Assembly (NCBI GenBank): GCA_947475525.1
Contig: CANJMI010000006.1
Span: 140,162 to 204,161 of the forward strand
Source: Polyangiaceae bacterium
GTDB lineage: Bacteria; Myxococcota_A; Polyangia; Polyangiales; Polyangiaceae
Length of the DNA stretch: 64,000 nucleotides
Direction: 5' to 3'
Positions 10,570-20,187 of this stretch are shown here, piece by piece; position 1 is the first letter of the stretch, and every line of letters starts with the position of its first letter. Below the pieces are notes generated by a model. The model was given only the letters and a program-made list of their open reading frames with translations, was not told the origin of the DNA and did no database searches. Made by a program: the position numbers and the translations under genes.

Positions 10570-11805
10570 TTACTTGATGTCGTGCCGCGACCGGTGCGGC
10601 ACGCGGGTCGCGCTGCTTGCGTCTTTCGCACCCGGGGCAAGCAAGGTCCCGCACATCGTGTCGCACAAGTACGGCGGCGAGCGCTTGAGCGCGACACCCG
10701 CGAGCTTGTTGTCGTTGCAGGTGCAGGTGCCCTTTTGCTTCAGCTCAAGGGCTTGCTTCATCTGCTCGGTCGTGAAACCGGCGAGGCGCTCCACCTCGGA
10801 CCAAGCGGTTCCGTCTTTCTTCTGCTTCGGCGTTTCCGCTTCATTCGGCGCGCCGTCCGGGTTCGCGCAGCAGCGAAAACTCAAGAAATAGTAATAAAAA
10901 TCCTCGGCGTGCGTGTAAACCTTGGGGCGGCACTGGTTGCGCACGCCGCTGTACCAAGGACCGCCGGTGTTGACCGCCGCGAACTTCGCTTTCGGGGCCT
11001 CGCCCGCGCAGACCTCGTCGGCATTGCCGGGCATGTCCTCGACACCGAAGTCGCTTACGCAGTCCTGCGTGCCGCTCGGAACGCCTTTCCACAACCGCGC
11101 GAGCTCTTTGCCGTCGCGCTTGGCGACCTTCTTCATGTCCGGCCCATCCCACTGGTGGTCACCGTTGCAGCGCGACGGGTCGCGCGTGTAGCCGTACGGG
11201 AAAGGCTTCATCTCAGGGCCCTCGCAGGCGAACGTCCATTCGGTCTCGGAGCACATGCGCTTGCCGGCCGCGGCGCACTTCACCTGCGCCTGATAGAACG
11301 TGTTCATCACCTCGGGCCGCACGCCCTTTTGGTTCGGCCACTCGAACTTATCGACGCAGTATCGCTTGTGGACACGGGCGCCGACGCACGTCGCTTTGGG
11401 CTCGAATTGCTCGCAAATGACCTTCTTGTTTTGCGGCGCGTACCACTCGATGAGGCACTTGTGCTCGACCTCCGTGCAGTAATCGCCTTCGACCATCAGC
11501 ATGCCCGTAGGACAGCTCCCGTCGGCTTGCGGCGTTTTCGCATTTGGAGGCGGCGTGCCCGCTCCGGCAAGCGCTGCCGATGAGGGGCTCGCGCTCGGCG
11601 CGCTCATGGTGAGGAGTCCCGCGGCGGTAGGCGGCGGCGCGGCGGCCGCTGGATCGGCGGACCACATGCTTGCGGAACTCGAGCTCGTAGGAGCCGCGGC
11701 TGAGAGTGGAGACTTCGCAGCCACCGGCGCCGCGGAGCAAGCGGCGACGACGGCTATGACGGCGGAGAGCGAAACTGGAACGGAGACGACGGGGGGCAGC
11801 TGCAT
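10570..11805 (-). CDS. Lipoprotein with SUMF1/FGE-type (formylglycine-generating enzyme-like) domain
   Basis: Predicted lipoprotein: signal MQLPPVVSVPVSLSAVIAVV followed by AAC (Cys about residue 22), which selects the ATG at 11805 over longer readings. A Ser/Ala/Pro-rich linker (to about residue 105) precedes a Cys-rich domain with features of the FGE-sulfatase/SUMF1 fold: RYCVDKFEWPNQKG, a GKRMCSETEWTFACEG block, FPYGY, a CNGDHQWDGPD segment and a late RNQCRPK...FRCC region. The fold occurs in formylglycine-generating enzymes, EgtB-like enzymes and binding proteins without catalysis; in myxobacteria such lipoproteins are common. Whether it is catalytic cannot be judged here. 411 residues. 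Tail to tail with the giant lipoprotein. Confidence 0.82.
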   Translation of the reverse strand: MQLPPVVSVPVSLSAVIAVVAACSAAPVAAKSPLSAAAPTSSSSASMWSADPAAAAPPPTAAGLLTMSAPSASPSSAALAGAGTPPPNAKTPQADGSCPTGMLMVEGDYCTEVEHKCLIEWYAPQNKKVICEQFEPKATCVGARVHKRYCVDKFEWPNQKGVRPEVMNTFYQAQVKCAAAGKRMCSETEWTFACEGPEMKPFPYGYTRDPSRCNGDHQWDGPDMKKVAKRDGKELARLWKGVPSGTQDCVSDFGVEDMPGNADEVCAGEAPKAKFAAVNTGGPWYSGVRNQCRPKVYTHAEDFYYYFLSFRCCANPDGAPNEAETPKQKKDGTAWSEVERLAGFTTEQMKQALELKQKGTCTCNDNKLAGVALKRSPPYLCDTMCGTLLAPGAKDASSATRVPHRSRHDIK

Positions 11806-11882
11806 AGGCGCCGTGAACTTGGCAGTCCCCGGGCCCGAGGACAAGTTCGTAGCCGAACGACGTGACCCCACGCGCTCGCGCG

Positions 11883-12965
11883 CTACGGTGGCGCGCCGAC
11901 CGCCGCAGACCGACCGTAGGTGATCGGATAACCGCGACGGATCCACTCGAAAATCCCTTCGTCGATCACGGCGGTCCGCGGAAAACCCTCGCGGCGCAAG
12001 GTGTCCATCACGCTGCCTGAGGCGGCATGCGGGCATCCGCAGTACGTGAGGATCCACGTGCCATCGCGCGGCAGCTTCGCCGTCATGCGGTTGGAATCGT
12101 AGTACGGGACTGGCAGTGCGCCTGGGATGTGAGAATTCAGCCACTCGGAGGTCGGCCGGGCGTCGAGCAGCACGAGCTTCGCCCCTCGAGCGAGCGCGTC
12201 CTTCACCCGTTCCGCGGCGATGAAGCGCCCTTCGCGCAGCGCGGGAAAGTTCGGATCGGGACCGTTCGGATGAATGACGGCCTGGTCGAACGTCGGGGGC
12301 ATCTCACCGCGCGGCGCCGAATCGACGTTGCGGGCAAGCGAGCGCAAAAACGAGGTGAGGTCCTCGATGGATTTGGGCTCGAGGTCCCCTGCGAAGGCTG
12401 GCATCGGAGTGCCACTGCGTCCGTGCTCGATCGCGTAGCGAAGGTAGCCGTCGCTCGCCGTGAGCAAAAAAACCGGATTGTTCAAGCTGAGGGCCGTGCT
12501 CCCTTGGGCCGTCTCGCCGTGGCACCCGCTGCAGTGCTCCTGGAACAGCGTCGCGCCCCGCGTGGCGTCACCTGATGCAAGGCCCGGCTCGAGCCGCGCC
12601 GAAGGCTTGGTCTGCAGGCTCCGCAAGTAGGCGACGATCGTGTGCTCTTCGGCGTGAGACAACGGACCGCCGAAGGTCTTGCCGTAGGCAGCCATCGGGG
12701 TCCCGGGTCGGCCCTGATCAATCGCCATCTGCAAGAATCCATCGCTCGCTGCCTGAAGGAACTCGGGGTTCGCGAGTTGATTGGCGTCGTCAGCCGCGTA
12801 ACCCTTCCCACCCTCGGCGTGGCAAAGCTTGCAGTACTTATCGTAGAGCTGGTGGCCTTCCGCGACCACGTCGCCGTCGGGCATGGCCTCGATCACCGTT
12901 GTCTCTACCCGCGGTCCGCAGCCCAGAAGGAGCCATGCGCCGACGATCCATCCGTAGTGCCGCAC
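11883..12965 (-). CDS. Di-haem cytochrome c - rhodanese fusion lipoprotein
   Basis: Predicted envelope lipoprotein (WLLLGC lipobox, Cys16) with two c-type haem domains followed by a rhodanese domain. Haem sites are CKLCH (45-49) and CSGCH (145-149), each followed by a GTPM segment (88-91 and 186-189) that can supply the Met axial ligand. The C-terminal third (about 243-350) has the rhodanese pattern LLDARPTSEWLNSHIPGA and a catalytic-loop Cys at 309 (YCGCPHA). GTG start at 12965, with GAGG close upstream. The arrangement suggests coupling of periplasmic electron transfer to sulfane-sulfur or thiol chemistry; this is inference. Neighbours on the same strand are a PilZ protein and a glutaredoxin-like lipoprotein. 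Confidence 0.9.
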   Translation of the reverse strand: MRHYGWIVGAWLLLGCGPRVETTVIEAMPDGDVVAEGHQLYDKYCKLCHAEGGKGYAADDANQLANPEFLQAASDGFLQMAIDQGRPGTPMAAYGKTFGGPLSHAEEHTIVAYLRSLQTKPSARLEPGLASGDATRGATLFQEHCSGCHGETAQGSTALSLNNPVFLLTASDGYLRYAIEHGRSGTPMPAFAGDLEPKSIEDLTSFLRSLARNVDSAPRGEMPPTFDQAVIHPNGPDPNFPALREGRFIAAERVKDALARGAKLVLLDARPTSEWLNSHIPGALPVPYYDSNRMTAKLPRDGTWILTYCGCPHAASGSVMDTLRREGFPRTAVIDEGIFEWIRRGYPITYGRSAAVGAPP

Positions 12966-12992
12966 GCCTCAGACACTAGCCTCGCGGCGGAC

Positions 12993-13466
12993 TCAGCGCC
13001 AGCAGCTCGGGAGGCGAGACGGTGGGGCCAGCGTCGCCGTGGCTCCGAGTGGAAGAGCATCGTGACGGGCGACCGGTCGGCGCCGCCGCGGGACGGGCAA
13101 CTGATGGTTTGCGAGCCACCTGTCGAGGCGCTCGCGCTCGCTCGTTGCGAGGTCCAAAAGTTCGAGGCCCATCCCGACGCCGGGGGTATCGTCGGTGGCC
13201 TCGCGAGCGGTCATGACTCGCGCGACCGACGCGAATACCAGCAATTCACGGGAGATTCCGTCTTCGGGACGAAAACACACGACCACGGTCTCGCCCGTGC
13301 GCACAGGGTCAACGGTCTGCAACCAGATGCCGCCCACCGAGACGTCGGTGGCTCGGTAGCGCACCGGCCGATCGTTCCGAGTCGAGATGACCTCGCAGCC
13401 GAGTGCGACCGCGCGGCGTATCGCGCGGCGCGACCCCACGGGTGTCTGTGAACGCGAAGTGTCCAT
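12993..13466 (-). CDS. PilZ-domain protein (probable c-di-GMP effector)
   Basis: Small cytoplasmic protein of 157 residues. The PilZ ligand motifs are visible: an Arg-rich RRAIRRAV segment near residue 13 and DVSVGGIWL near residue 41, the equivalents of RxxxR and D/NxSxxG that hold cyclic di-GMP. The rest has the alternating beta pattern of a PilZ barrel (TGETVVVCFRPED, VFASVARV, GVGMGLELLDL). ATG start at 13466. It lies between two lipoprotein genes on the same strand, 27 bases upstream of the cytochrome-rhodanese gene, so co-transcription is possible. The output it controls is unknown. Confidence 0.85.
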   Translation of the reverse strand: MDTSRSQTPVGSRRAIRRAVALGCEVISTRNDRPVRYRATDVSVGGIWLQTVDPVRTGETVVVCFRPEDGISRELLVFASVARVMTAREATDDTPGVGMGLELLDLATSERERLDRWLANHQLPVPRRRRPVARHDALPLGATATLAPPSRLPSCWR

Positions 13467-13508
13467 AGAGCGGATCGTTCTACGCGGCGCTCGAAACGGC
13501 CAACTTGT

Positions 13509-13874
13509 TCACCGCACGCCGGCCGCGCGCGCGATAGCGTCGTGAAGTTCAGGGGGGTCGAAGCCCACGACAATCGTCCCGCCGACATCGAACGTAGGCA
13601 CATTGCCAGACGGGCTCAGCCGGCGCAGTCGCAACGCGGCCCGCAAGTCTTGCTCCACGTCGAGCGGCCGGTAGGAGTACCCACGCTCCTGCAGCCAGAT
13701 GCGCGCGCGTGCGCAGGCCGGGCACCAGCTCGTCATGTACACGACCACCGGAACGTTTTTCATCGCCGCGTCCACCGCGGCCCGCGTGGGAGCATCGATT
13801 GTGCGCGTGCCGGCAGCCGGCGATACGCAACCCGCGAGCGCGAGCACCACGGAGATCGCGAAGAGAGAGCGCAT
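13509..13874 (-). CDS. Glutaredoxin-like lipoprotein
   Basis: 121-residue predicted lipoprotein: signal MRSLFAISVVLALAGC (lipobox LAGC, Cys16) then a thioredoxin-fold domain with the redox motif SWCPACARARIW and a cis-Pro segment NVPTFDVGGTIVVGFD, a glutaredoxin/NrdH-like pattern. Placement outside the cytoplasm is unusual for glutaredoxins, so it may act in envelope thiol exchange rather than with glutathione. ATG at 13874; the frame stays open for over 1 kb upstream but only as an antisense shadow of the endonuclease gene. Divergent from nth with 114 bases between starts. Confidence 0.85.
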   Translation of the reverse strand: MRSLFAISVVLALAGCVSPAAGTRTIDAPTRAAVDAAMKNVPVVVYMTSWCPACARARIWLQERGYSYRPLDVEQDLRAALRLRRLSPSGNVPTFDVGGTIVVGFDPPELHDAIARAAGVR

Positions 13875-13988
13875 CTTCGTCAGCCTACGCGACCGAATCA
13901 CCGAGGGCGAACCGGAGTTGGCTGCGCCTCCACTTGTACGAAACGCCACAGCGCCGCGGGCGCCAATGGGTGTAGGACTGCCCCCATC

Positions 13989-14708
13989 ATGAAGTCCGTA
14001 TCCGGTGGCTGCGAGATCCCGCGAGAGCTTACCCTCCGCCTCCGCCGCGCGATCCCTGAGCCTTTTTGCGAGCTCGAGCATGCGAACGCCTGGCAGCTCT
14101 TGGTGGCGACGATCCTGAGCGCACAGAGCACCGACAAGACCGTGAACCGCGTGACCCCGGAGCTCTTCGCGCGATGGCCAGGGCCGGCCGAGCTCGCTCG
14201 GGCCGACCTCGCCGCTGTCGAGTCCGTCGTCAAGCCAACCGGCTTTTTTCGAAACAAGGCGAAGGCGATTCGCGGCACAGCCGAGGCCGTCATGGCGCTC
14301 TTCGACGGCGAAGTCCCGCGATCCATCGAGGAGCTGACGAAGCTCCCCGGCGTCGCGCGCAAGACCGCCAACGTCGTGCTCGGCACCGCCTTCGGACTCG
14401 CGAGCGGCATCGCGGTCGATACTCACGTCGGACGCGTGGCGCGGCGCCTTGGGCTGACCGACGAGAGCTCCCCCGAAAAAGTCGAGCGGGCCCTCTGTGA
14501 AGCCATCCCGCGGGAAGCCTGGGTCGCAGACGGTCATCGTTTGCTCCTCCACGGACGCTACGTGTGCCTCGCCAAGACGCCGGGCTGTGAACGCTGCCCG
14601 CTCAATGAACTCTGCCCGAGTCGTGATGGTTCGCCAGACGGCCCTTGGGATGAACGCGCCGAGCTCGAGCGACGCTCGGTCGAGTCGCGCGGCGCGCAAT
14701 TGGTGTAG
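13989..14708 (+). CDS. nth: Endonuclease III (DNA glycosylase/AP lyase)
   Basis: Base-excision repair enzyme that removes oxidised pyrimidines and cleaves the abasic site. Helix-hairpin-helix LPGVARKTANVVLG contains the catalytic Lys, and the catalytic Asp lies in VDTHVGRVARRLG. The C-terminal 4Fe-4S cluster motif C-x6-C-x2-C-x5-C is intact (CLAKTPGCERCPLNELC). 239 residues, slightly longer than E. coli Nth at both ends. ATG start at 13989. The glnS gene starts 13 bases downstream, so the two are likely co-transcribed. Confidence 0.96.
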   Translation: MKSVSGGCEIPRELTLRLRRAIPEPFCELEHANAWQLLVATILSAQSTDKTVNRVTPELFARWPGPAELARADLAAVESVVKPTGFFRNKAKAIRGTAEAVMALFDGEVPRSIEELTKLPGVARKTANVVLGTAFGLASGIAVDTHVGRVARRLGLTDESSPEKVERALCEAIPREAWVADGHRLLLHGRYVCLAKTPGCERCPLNELCPSRDGSPDGPWDERAELERRSVESRGAQLV

Positions 14709-14721
14709 GCTCCGCGGCCCC

Positions 14722-17013
<2,292 letters not shown>

Positions 17014-17112
17014 CGCAGCGCCCTGGTTTTTTTGGCGCGCCCCTTCGTTTCGCACGCAAATGCGGGCCCACTGCGGCTCTCAGCTTGCATCGATCCGCCA
17101 TTGCCCCATAAA

Positions 17113-18855
17113 ATGAAGGCTATGCTTGGATCTGCACGCCGCACCTTTTCTTGGCGCAACTCCCTCAAACTCGCGTGCGTTGCGCTCGGCGGACTGGGCA
17201 CGATAGGCACGTTGACCGGCGCTTGTTACGAGCCGTCGGACACCTTTCCGAACTGGTCCTTCAACACCGTGACCCACAGCTCCTCCTCGACCGGGACGGG
17301 TGGGGCCGGCGGAATGGGCGGAATGGGCGGAATGGGCGGAATGGGCGGGAGCGGCGGCAGCGTGGCTGAGCTCGACTGCTCGACGACGAGTCCGCTCGAC
17401 AATCGCACCTATTTCGTCGAGTGCGTTCTCGGCAATCCTCAGAAAAACCTCGCGCCGGGCGGCGGCATGAAGTCGGACGGCGTCGAAGGCAACTGTGTCA
17501 GCGGCAATTGCCACCTCAGCGGCAACATCAATTTCCTCGCGCTCGACGGCATCGAGTACGAGACGATTTCCGCCTTCCTGTCCGAGTCGACGGGCAAAGG
17601 TTTCATCGTCAAGAACCCGCTGACGAAGAGCCGCCTCATCACCTACCCAGGACTCCTCGACCACGCCGGCGGCAGGAAATGGAAGCCGGAGGATCCCAAA
17701 GACCCTCTCTACCAGCTCTACGTGAACACGCTGACGTGGCTCGAGCGCGAAGCCCTCAACGTCAAAGAAGAGACCGTCATCGAGACGGAGATCGTCAATC
17801 CGAAAGGCCCATCGGACACCGAGCACCCGACGCCGGAAGGCTTCGTCTACCTCCCGCTCGACTACGTCGCCGACCAAACCGGTGACGTGAAGCTCGTCGG
17901 CGCGGCAATCTCCTTCTTCTCGATTGCCCACTCGGATTCCCTGCTCGAGTTATCGGACATCAAAGTCTGGCCGGCGCCTGGGGTGGGCATCGAGATCAAG
18001 GACATGGGCATCAAGGTCGTCCCGCCGCCAAGCAGCCAAAAGCCCGCCTCGCTCAACACGCAACTCTACGGTGACGCCGTGAAGTTCGTGGCACCGAAGA
18101 ACGTGACTTACGGGTCGGGCCAGATCCTCCTGACGAACTGGCAGAAGGGCGGCAGCATGTTCATCCAGTTCAAGAGCATCCGTTCTCTTCTCGCCGATAA
18201 GTTCGGCAACGCCTTCGAGCCGTGCGTCGACAGCGGAGCCTTCGCCGCTGCAGTCAAGAAGCTCCCCTACGACAAGTTCAACTGCGACAAGCCGAACGGG
18301 CTCGCCTACTGCGGTCGCATGTGTCACGGCGGCTCCGACTACACCGTGGACACGACGAAGCTCTCGACGAAGATGAACCTCTACCCGATCTTGTCGGCTT
18401 CGCAGGACATCGAACTCGCGTGCGCGATCGCCCGCCCCTACATCACCCCCGGTGCTCCCGCGACATCGATACTCGTGGGCCTTCCCGATCCGGCGGTTCC
18501 CGGCAACCTCGCCGACAAGAAGACGCATGCGTTCTTCAAGTTTTGTGGTTCGACGACGTCGCACGCCACCTTCAAGAACACGATGTCTCCGTGGATCTGC
18601 GCCGAGAGTGTCACCTCCCTCTGCGGCAGCAAATGCGTCGACACAAAGACGAGCCTCACGAACTGCGGCTCCTGCGGCACGACGTGCAGCGGCATGGCGA
18701 ACGAAGTGTGCTCAGACGGCTTCTGCACCTGCGCTAAAGGTGCAAAGGTGTGCAGCAACGTGTGCCTGGACGTGCAGAAAGACGTGAACAATTGCGGCGA
18801 ATGCGGCAAGGTTTGCGCAGCGCCGATGACCTGCAGCGCCGGCGTCTGCAAGTGA
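17113..18855 (+). CDS. Large Cys-rich lipoprotein with non-canonical haem-like motifs
   Basis: Predicted surface or periplasmic lipoprotein, 580 residues; lipobox LTGAC (Cys about 36). The ATG at 17113 (or 17122) is preferred over 17032, which adds 27 residues without signal character. After the lipid anchor come a Ser/Thr stretch and a Gly-Met linker from a 9-base tandem repeat. The central domain has CVSGNCH (C-x4-C-H) and CGRMCH (C-x3-C-H), which resemble variant c-type haem sites. The C-terminus has two units of the pattern C-x3-C-(V/L)D-x7-NCG-x-CG-x2-C plus CSDGFC, a Cys-rich module seen in myxobacterial exported proteins. No family with known function is recognised. The 99 bases before it hold no clear signal. 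Confidence 0.8.
   Translation: MKAMLGSARRTFSWRNSLKLACVALGGLGTIGTLTGACYEPSDTFPNWSFNTVTHSSSSTGTGGAGGMGGMGGMGGMGGSGGSVAELDCSTTSPLDNRTYFVECVLGNPQKNLAPGGGMKSDGVEGNCVSGNCHLSGNINFLALDGIEYETISAFLSESTGKGFIVKNPLTKSRLITYPGLLDHAGGRKWKPEDPKDPLYQLYVNTLTWLEREALNVKEETVIETEIVNPKGPSDTEHPTPEGFVYLPLDYVADQTGDVKLVGAAISFFSIAHSDSLLELSDIKVWPAPGVGIEIKDMGIKVVPPPSSQKPASLNTQLYGDAVKFVAPKNVTYGSGQILLTNWQKGGSMFIQFKSIRSLLADKFGNAFEPCVDSGAFAAAVKKLPYDKFNCDKPNGLAYCGRMCHGGSDYTVDTTKLSTKMNLYPILSASQDIELACAIARPYITPGAPATSILVGLPDPAVPGNLADKKTHAFFKFCGSTTSHATFKNTMSPWICAESVTSLCGSKCVDTKTSLTNCGSCGTTCSGMANEVCSDGFCTCAKGAKVCSNVCLDVQKDVNNCGECGKVCAAPMTCSAGVCK
17311..17346. repeat. 9-bp tandem repeat, four copies
   Basis: Four exact copies of GGAATGGGC inside the lipoprotein gene, giving a Gly-Met-Gly linker directly after the Ser/Thr-rich segment. 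Because the unit is a multiple of three, copy changes would lengthen or shorten the linker without a frameshift. Confidence 0.9.
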
Positions 18856-18875
18856 GCATCGTTCGACCCGCACGG

Positions 18876-18901
18876 CGCCCGGGGGCTTTACGACCCGGGC
18901 G
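18876..18901. terminator. Hairpin between convergent genes (possible bidirectional terminator)
   Basis: Perfect 8-bp inverted repeat CGCCCGGG / CCCGGGCG with a 10-base loop, lying exactly between the stop of the Cys-rich lipoprotein gene and the stop of the PLD gene. No T-run follows on either strand, so it may only stabilise mRNA ends or mark factor-dependent termination. Confidence 0.45.
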
Positions 18902-20149
18902 TCAGTTTGCGATGCGTGGCGGCTCGTAGCCTTTATCGGGGTCGACAGCCTCGCTCAACGGACTCGCGACCAAACCTTCGAAGACCGTCGTCAGCTGCCG
19001 TGCGAGCCGTAGTGAATTCACGAGCGCGCCGACGTTGCGGCTCTTGAAGAAATAGTCTCCACCCCAGTTGCTGGTGCCGAGCCAGACTTGGGTGTCATCG
19101 ATCACCATGTACTTCGCGTGAACCACCCGCGCGAAGGGGATGTGGCCTCCCGCGGCCTCGGGGATGTTGACGAACCGCACGGCGATCCCTGGAACGCGCG
19201 CGAGGGCGAGCGCGGCGCCGAGTTTCTTCGGCGACTTTTGCCAATTCGAAAGCATCACCTGTACCTTGACGCCGCGCACCGCCGCACGGCGCAAGGCTGC
19301 GTCGAGCACGTCGAACGTTGCGCCATCGTGGCCGACCGTCTCGAAGCTGAGCAGCTGCACGCGCACGTCCGTTTTCGCCGAGTCGAGCGCCGAGACAATA
19401 CGGTCGAGGTCCCAGAACCGCGGCTCCGCGACGTAGCCTCTCGGACTGAGCAGCGGCCAGACGGCCTCGTCGCCGAGGAGCTCGGGCGTCATCGGATCAC
19501 CGAGCGCGCGCGCCGCAGCCGCCTCACCACCGGAGGCCGCCCAGTCGGCATCGAACGCCGAAAGAAAGACGCCGGCGACGCGACGCGAACGAACACGCAG
19601 CCCGAGTTCGTGGATGTGGTCGAGTGAACGCCAGTCGAAATTCGCGCTTCCGAAGTAGGCGTCTTCTTCGTCGATCACCATGTATTTTGCGTGCAAAACG
19701 CCACCCATCGACTTTGCGGCATCGAACTCGCGGATGGAAACGCCAAGCCCTCGCAACCGCTCCACGGAGGCTGGATACTTCTTCGAGAAACTCGCATCGA
19801 CAAGGAAGCGCACGTTGACTCCGCGCTTCACGGCAAGAGCGAGCTCGTCAATCACCGGCTGCAGGCGGTCCGTGCCCGCAACCTCGGCGGGCTTCTCCGA
19901 GACGTAGAACTGCCCAATCGCCACCGTGTGTTTGGCGGCCGCAATCATCTCGCGCCAGGTCGCGTCCGTGTTGGCGATGGCCGGATCGTCCGCCATCGAA
20001 CCTTGCGGCACAGACTCGACAAGCGTCACCGCGCGAACGGGTTGGGCGCGAACTTCCGAGCGACCCGCCCTAGCCTCGATTCGCGCCGTCACTGGAACCG
20101 GTCCGCACGCGAGGAGCGCGCAGGACACCCAAAAAATCGACCGAGCCAT
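18902..20149 (-). CDS. Phospholipase D-like (double HKD) lipoprotein
   Basis: PLD-superfamily protein with two complete HxKx4Dx6GSxN-type motifs: HAKYMVIDEEDAYFGSAN (His153) and HAKYMVIDDTQVWLGTSN (His344). The two halves form one active site in this superfamily, which includes phospholipases, nucleases and transferases. The N-terminus MARSIFWVSCALLAC is a lipoprotein signal (Cys15), placing it in the envelope. 415 residues. It lies 38 bases downstream of the TssC-like gene on the same strand and may be co-transcribed with it. PLD-family enzymes are known type VI effectors (Tle5), but a lipid anchor is not typical for those. Substrate unknown. Confidence 0.88.
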   Translation of the reverse strand: MARSIFWVSCALLACGPVPVTARIEARAGRSEVRAQPVRAVTLVESVPQGSMADDPAIANTDATWREMIAAAKHTVAIGQFYVSEKPAEVAGTDRLQPVIDELALAVKRGVNVRFLVDASFSKKYPASVERLRGLGVSIREFDAAKSMGGVLHAKYMVIDEEDAYFGSANFDWRSLDHIHELGLRVRSRRVAGVFLSAFDADWAASGGEAAAARALGDPMTPELLGDEAVWPLLSPRGYVAEPRFWDLDRIVSALDSAKTDVRVQLLSFETVGHDGATFDVLDAALRRAAVRGVKVQVMLSNWQKSPKKLGAALALARVPGIAVRFVNIPEAAGGHIPFARVVHAKYMVIDDTQVWLGTSNWGGDYFFKSRNVGALVNSLRLARQLTTVFEGLVASPLSEAVDPDKGYEPPRIAN

Positions 20150-20187
20150 CGGGCGGCAGCATACCTAAAGTGAAGGCGAGCGAGGGG

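Noticed and set aside
17018..17038. GCGCC/GGCGC inverted repeat after glnS as a terminator
   Set aside because: Only 5 bp of stem and the T-run is inside the loop instead of after the stem.
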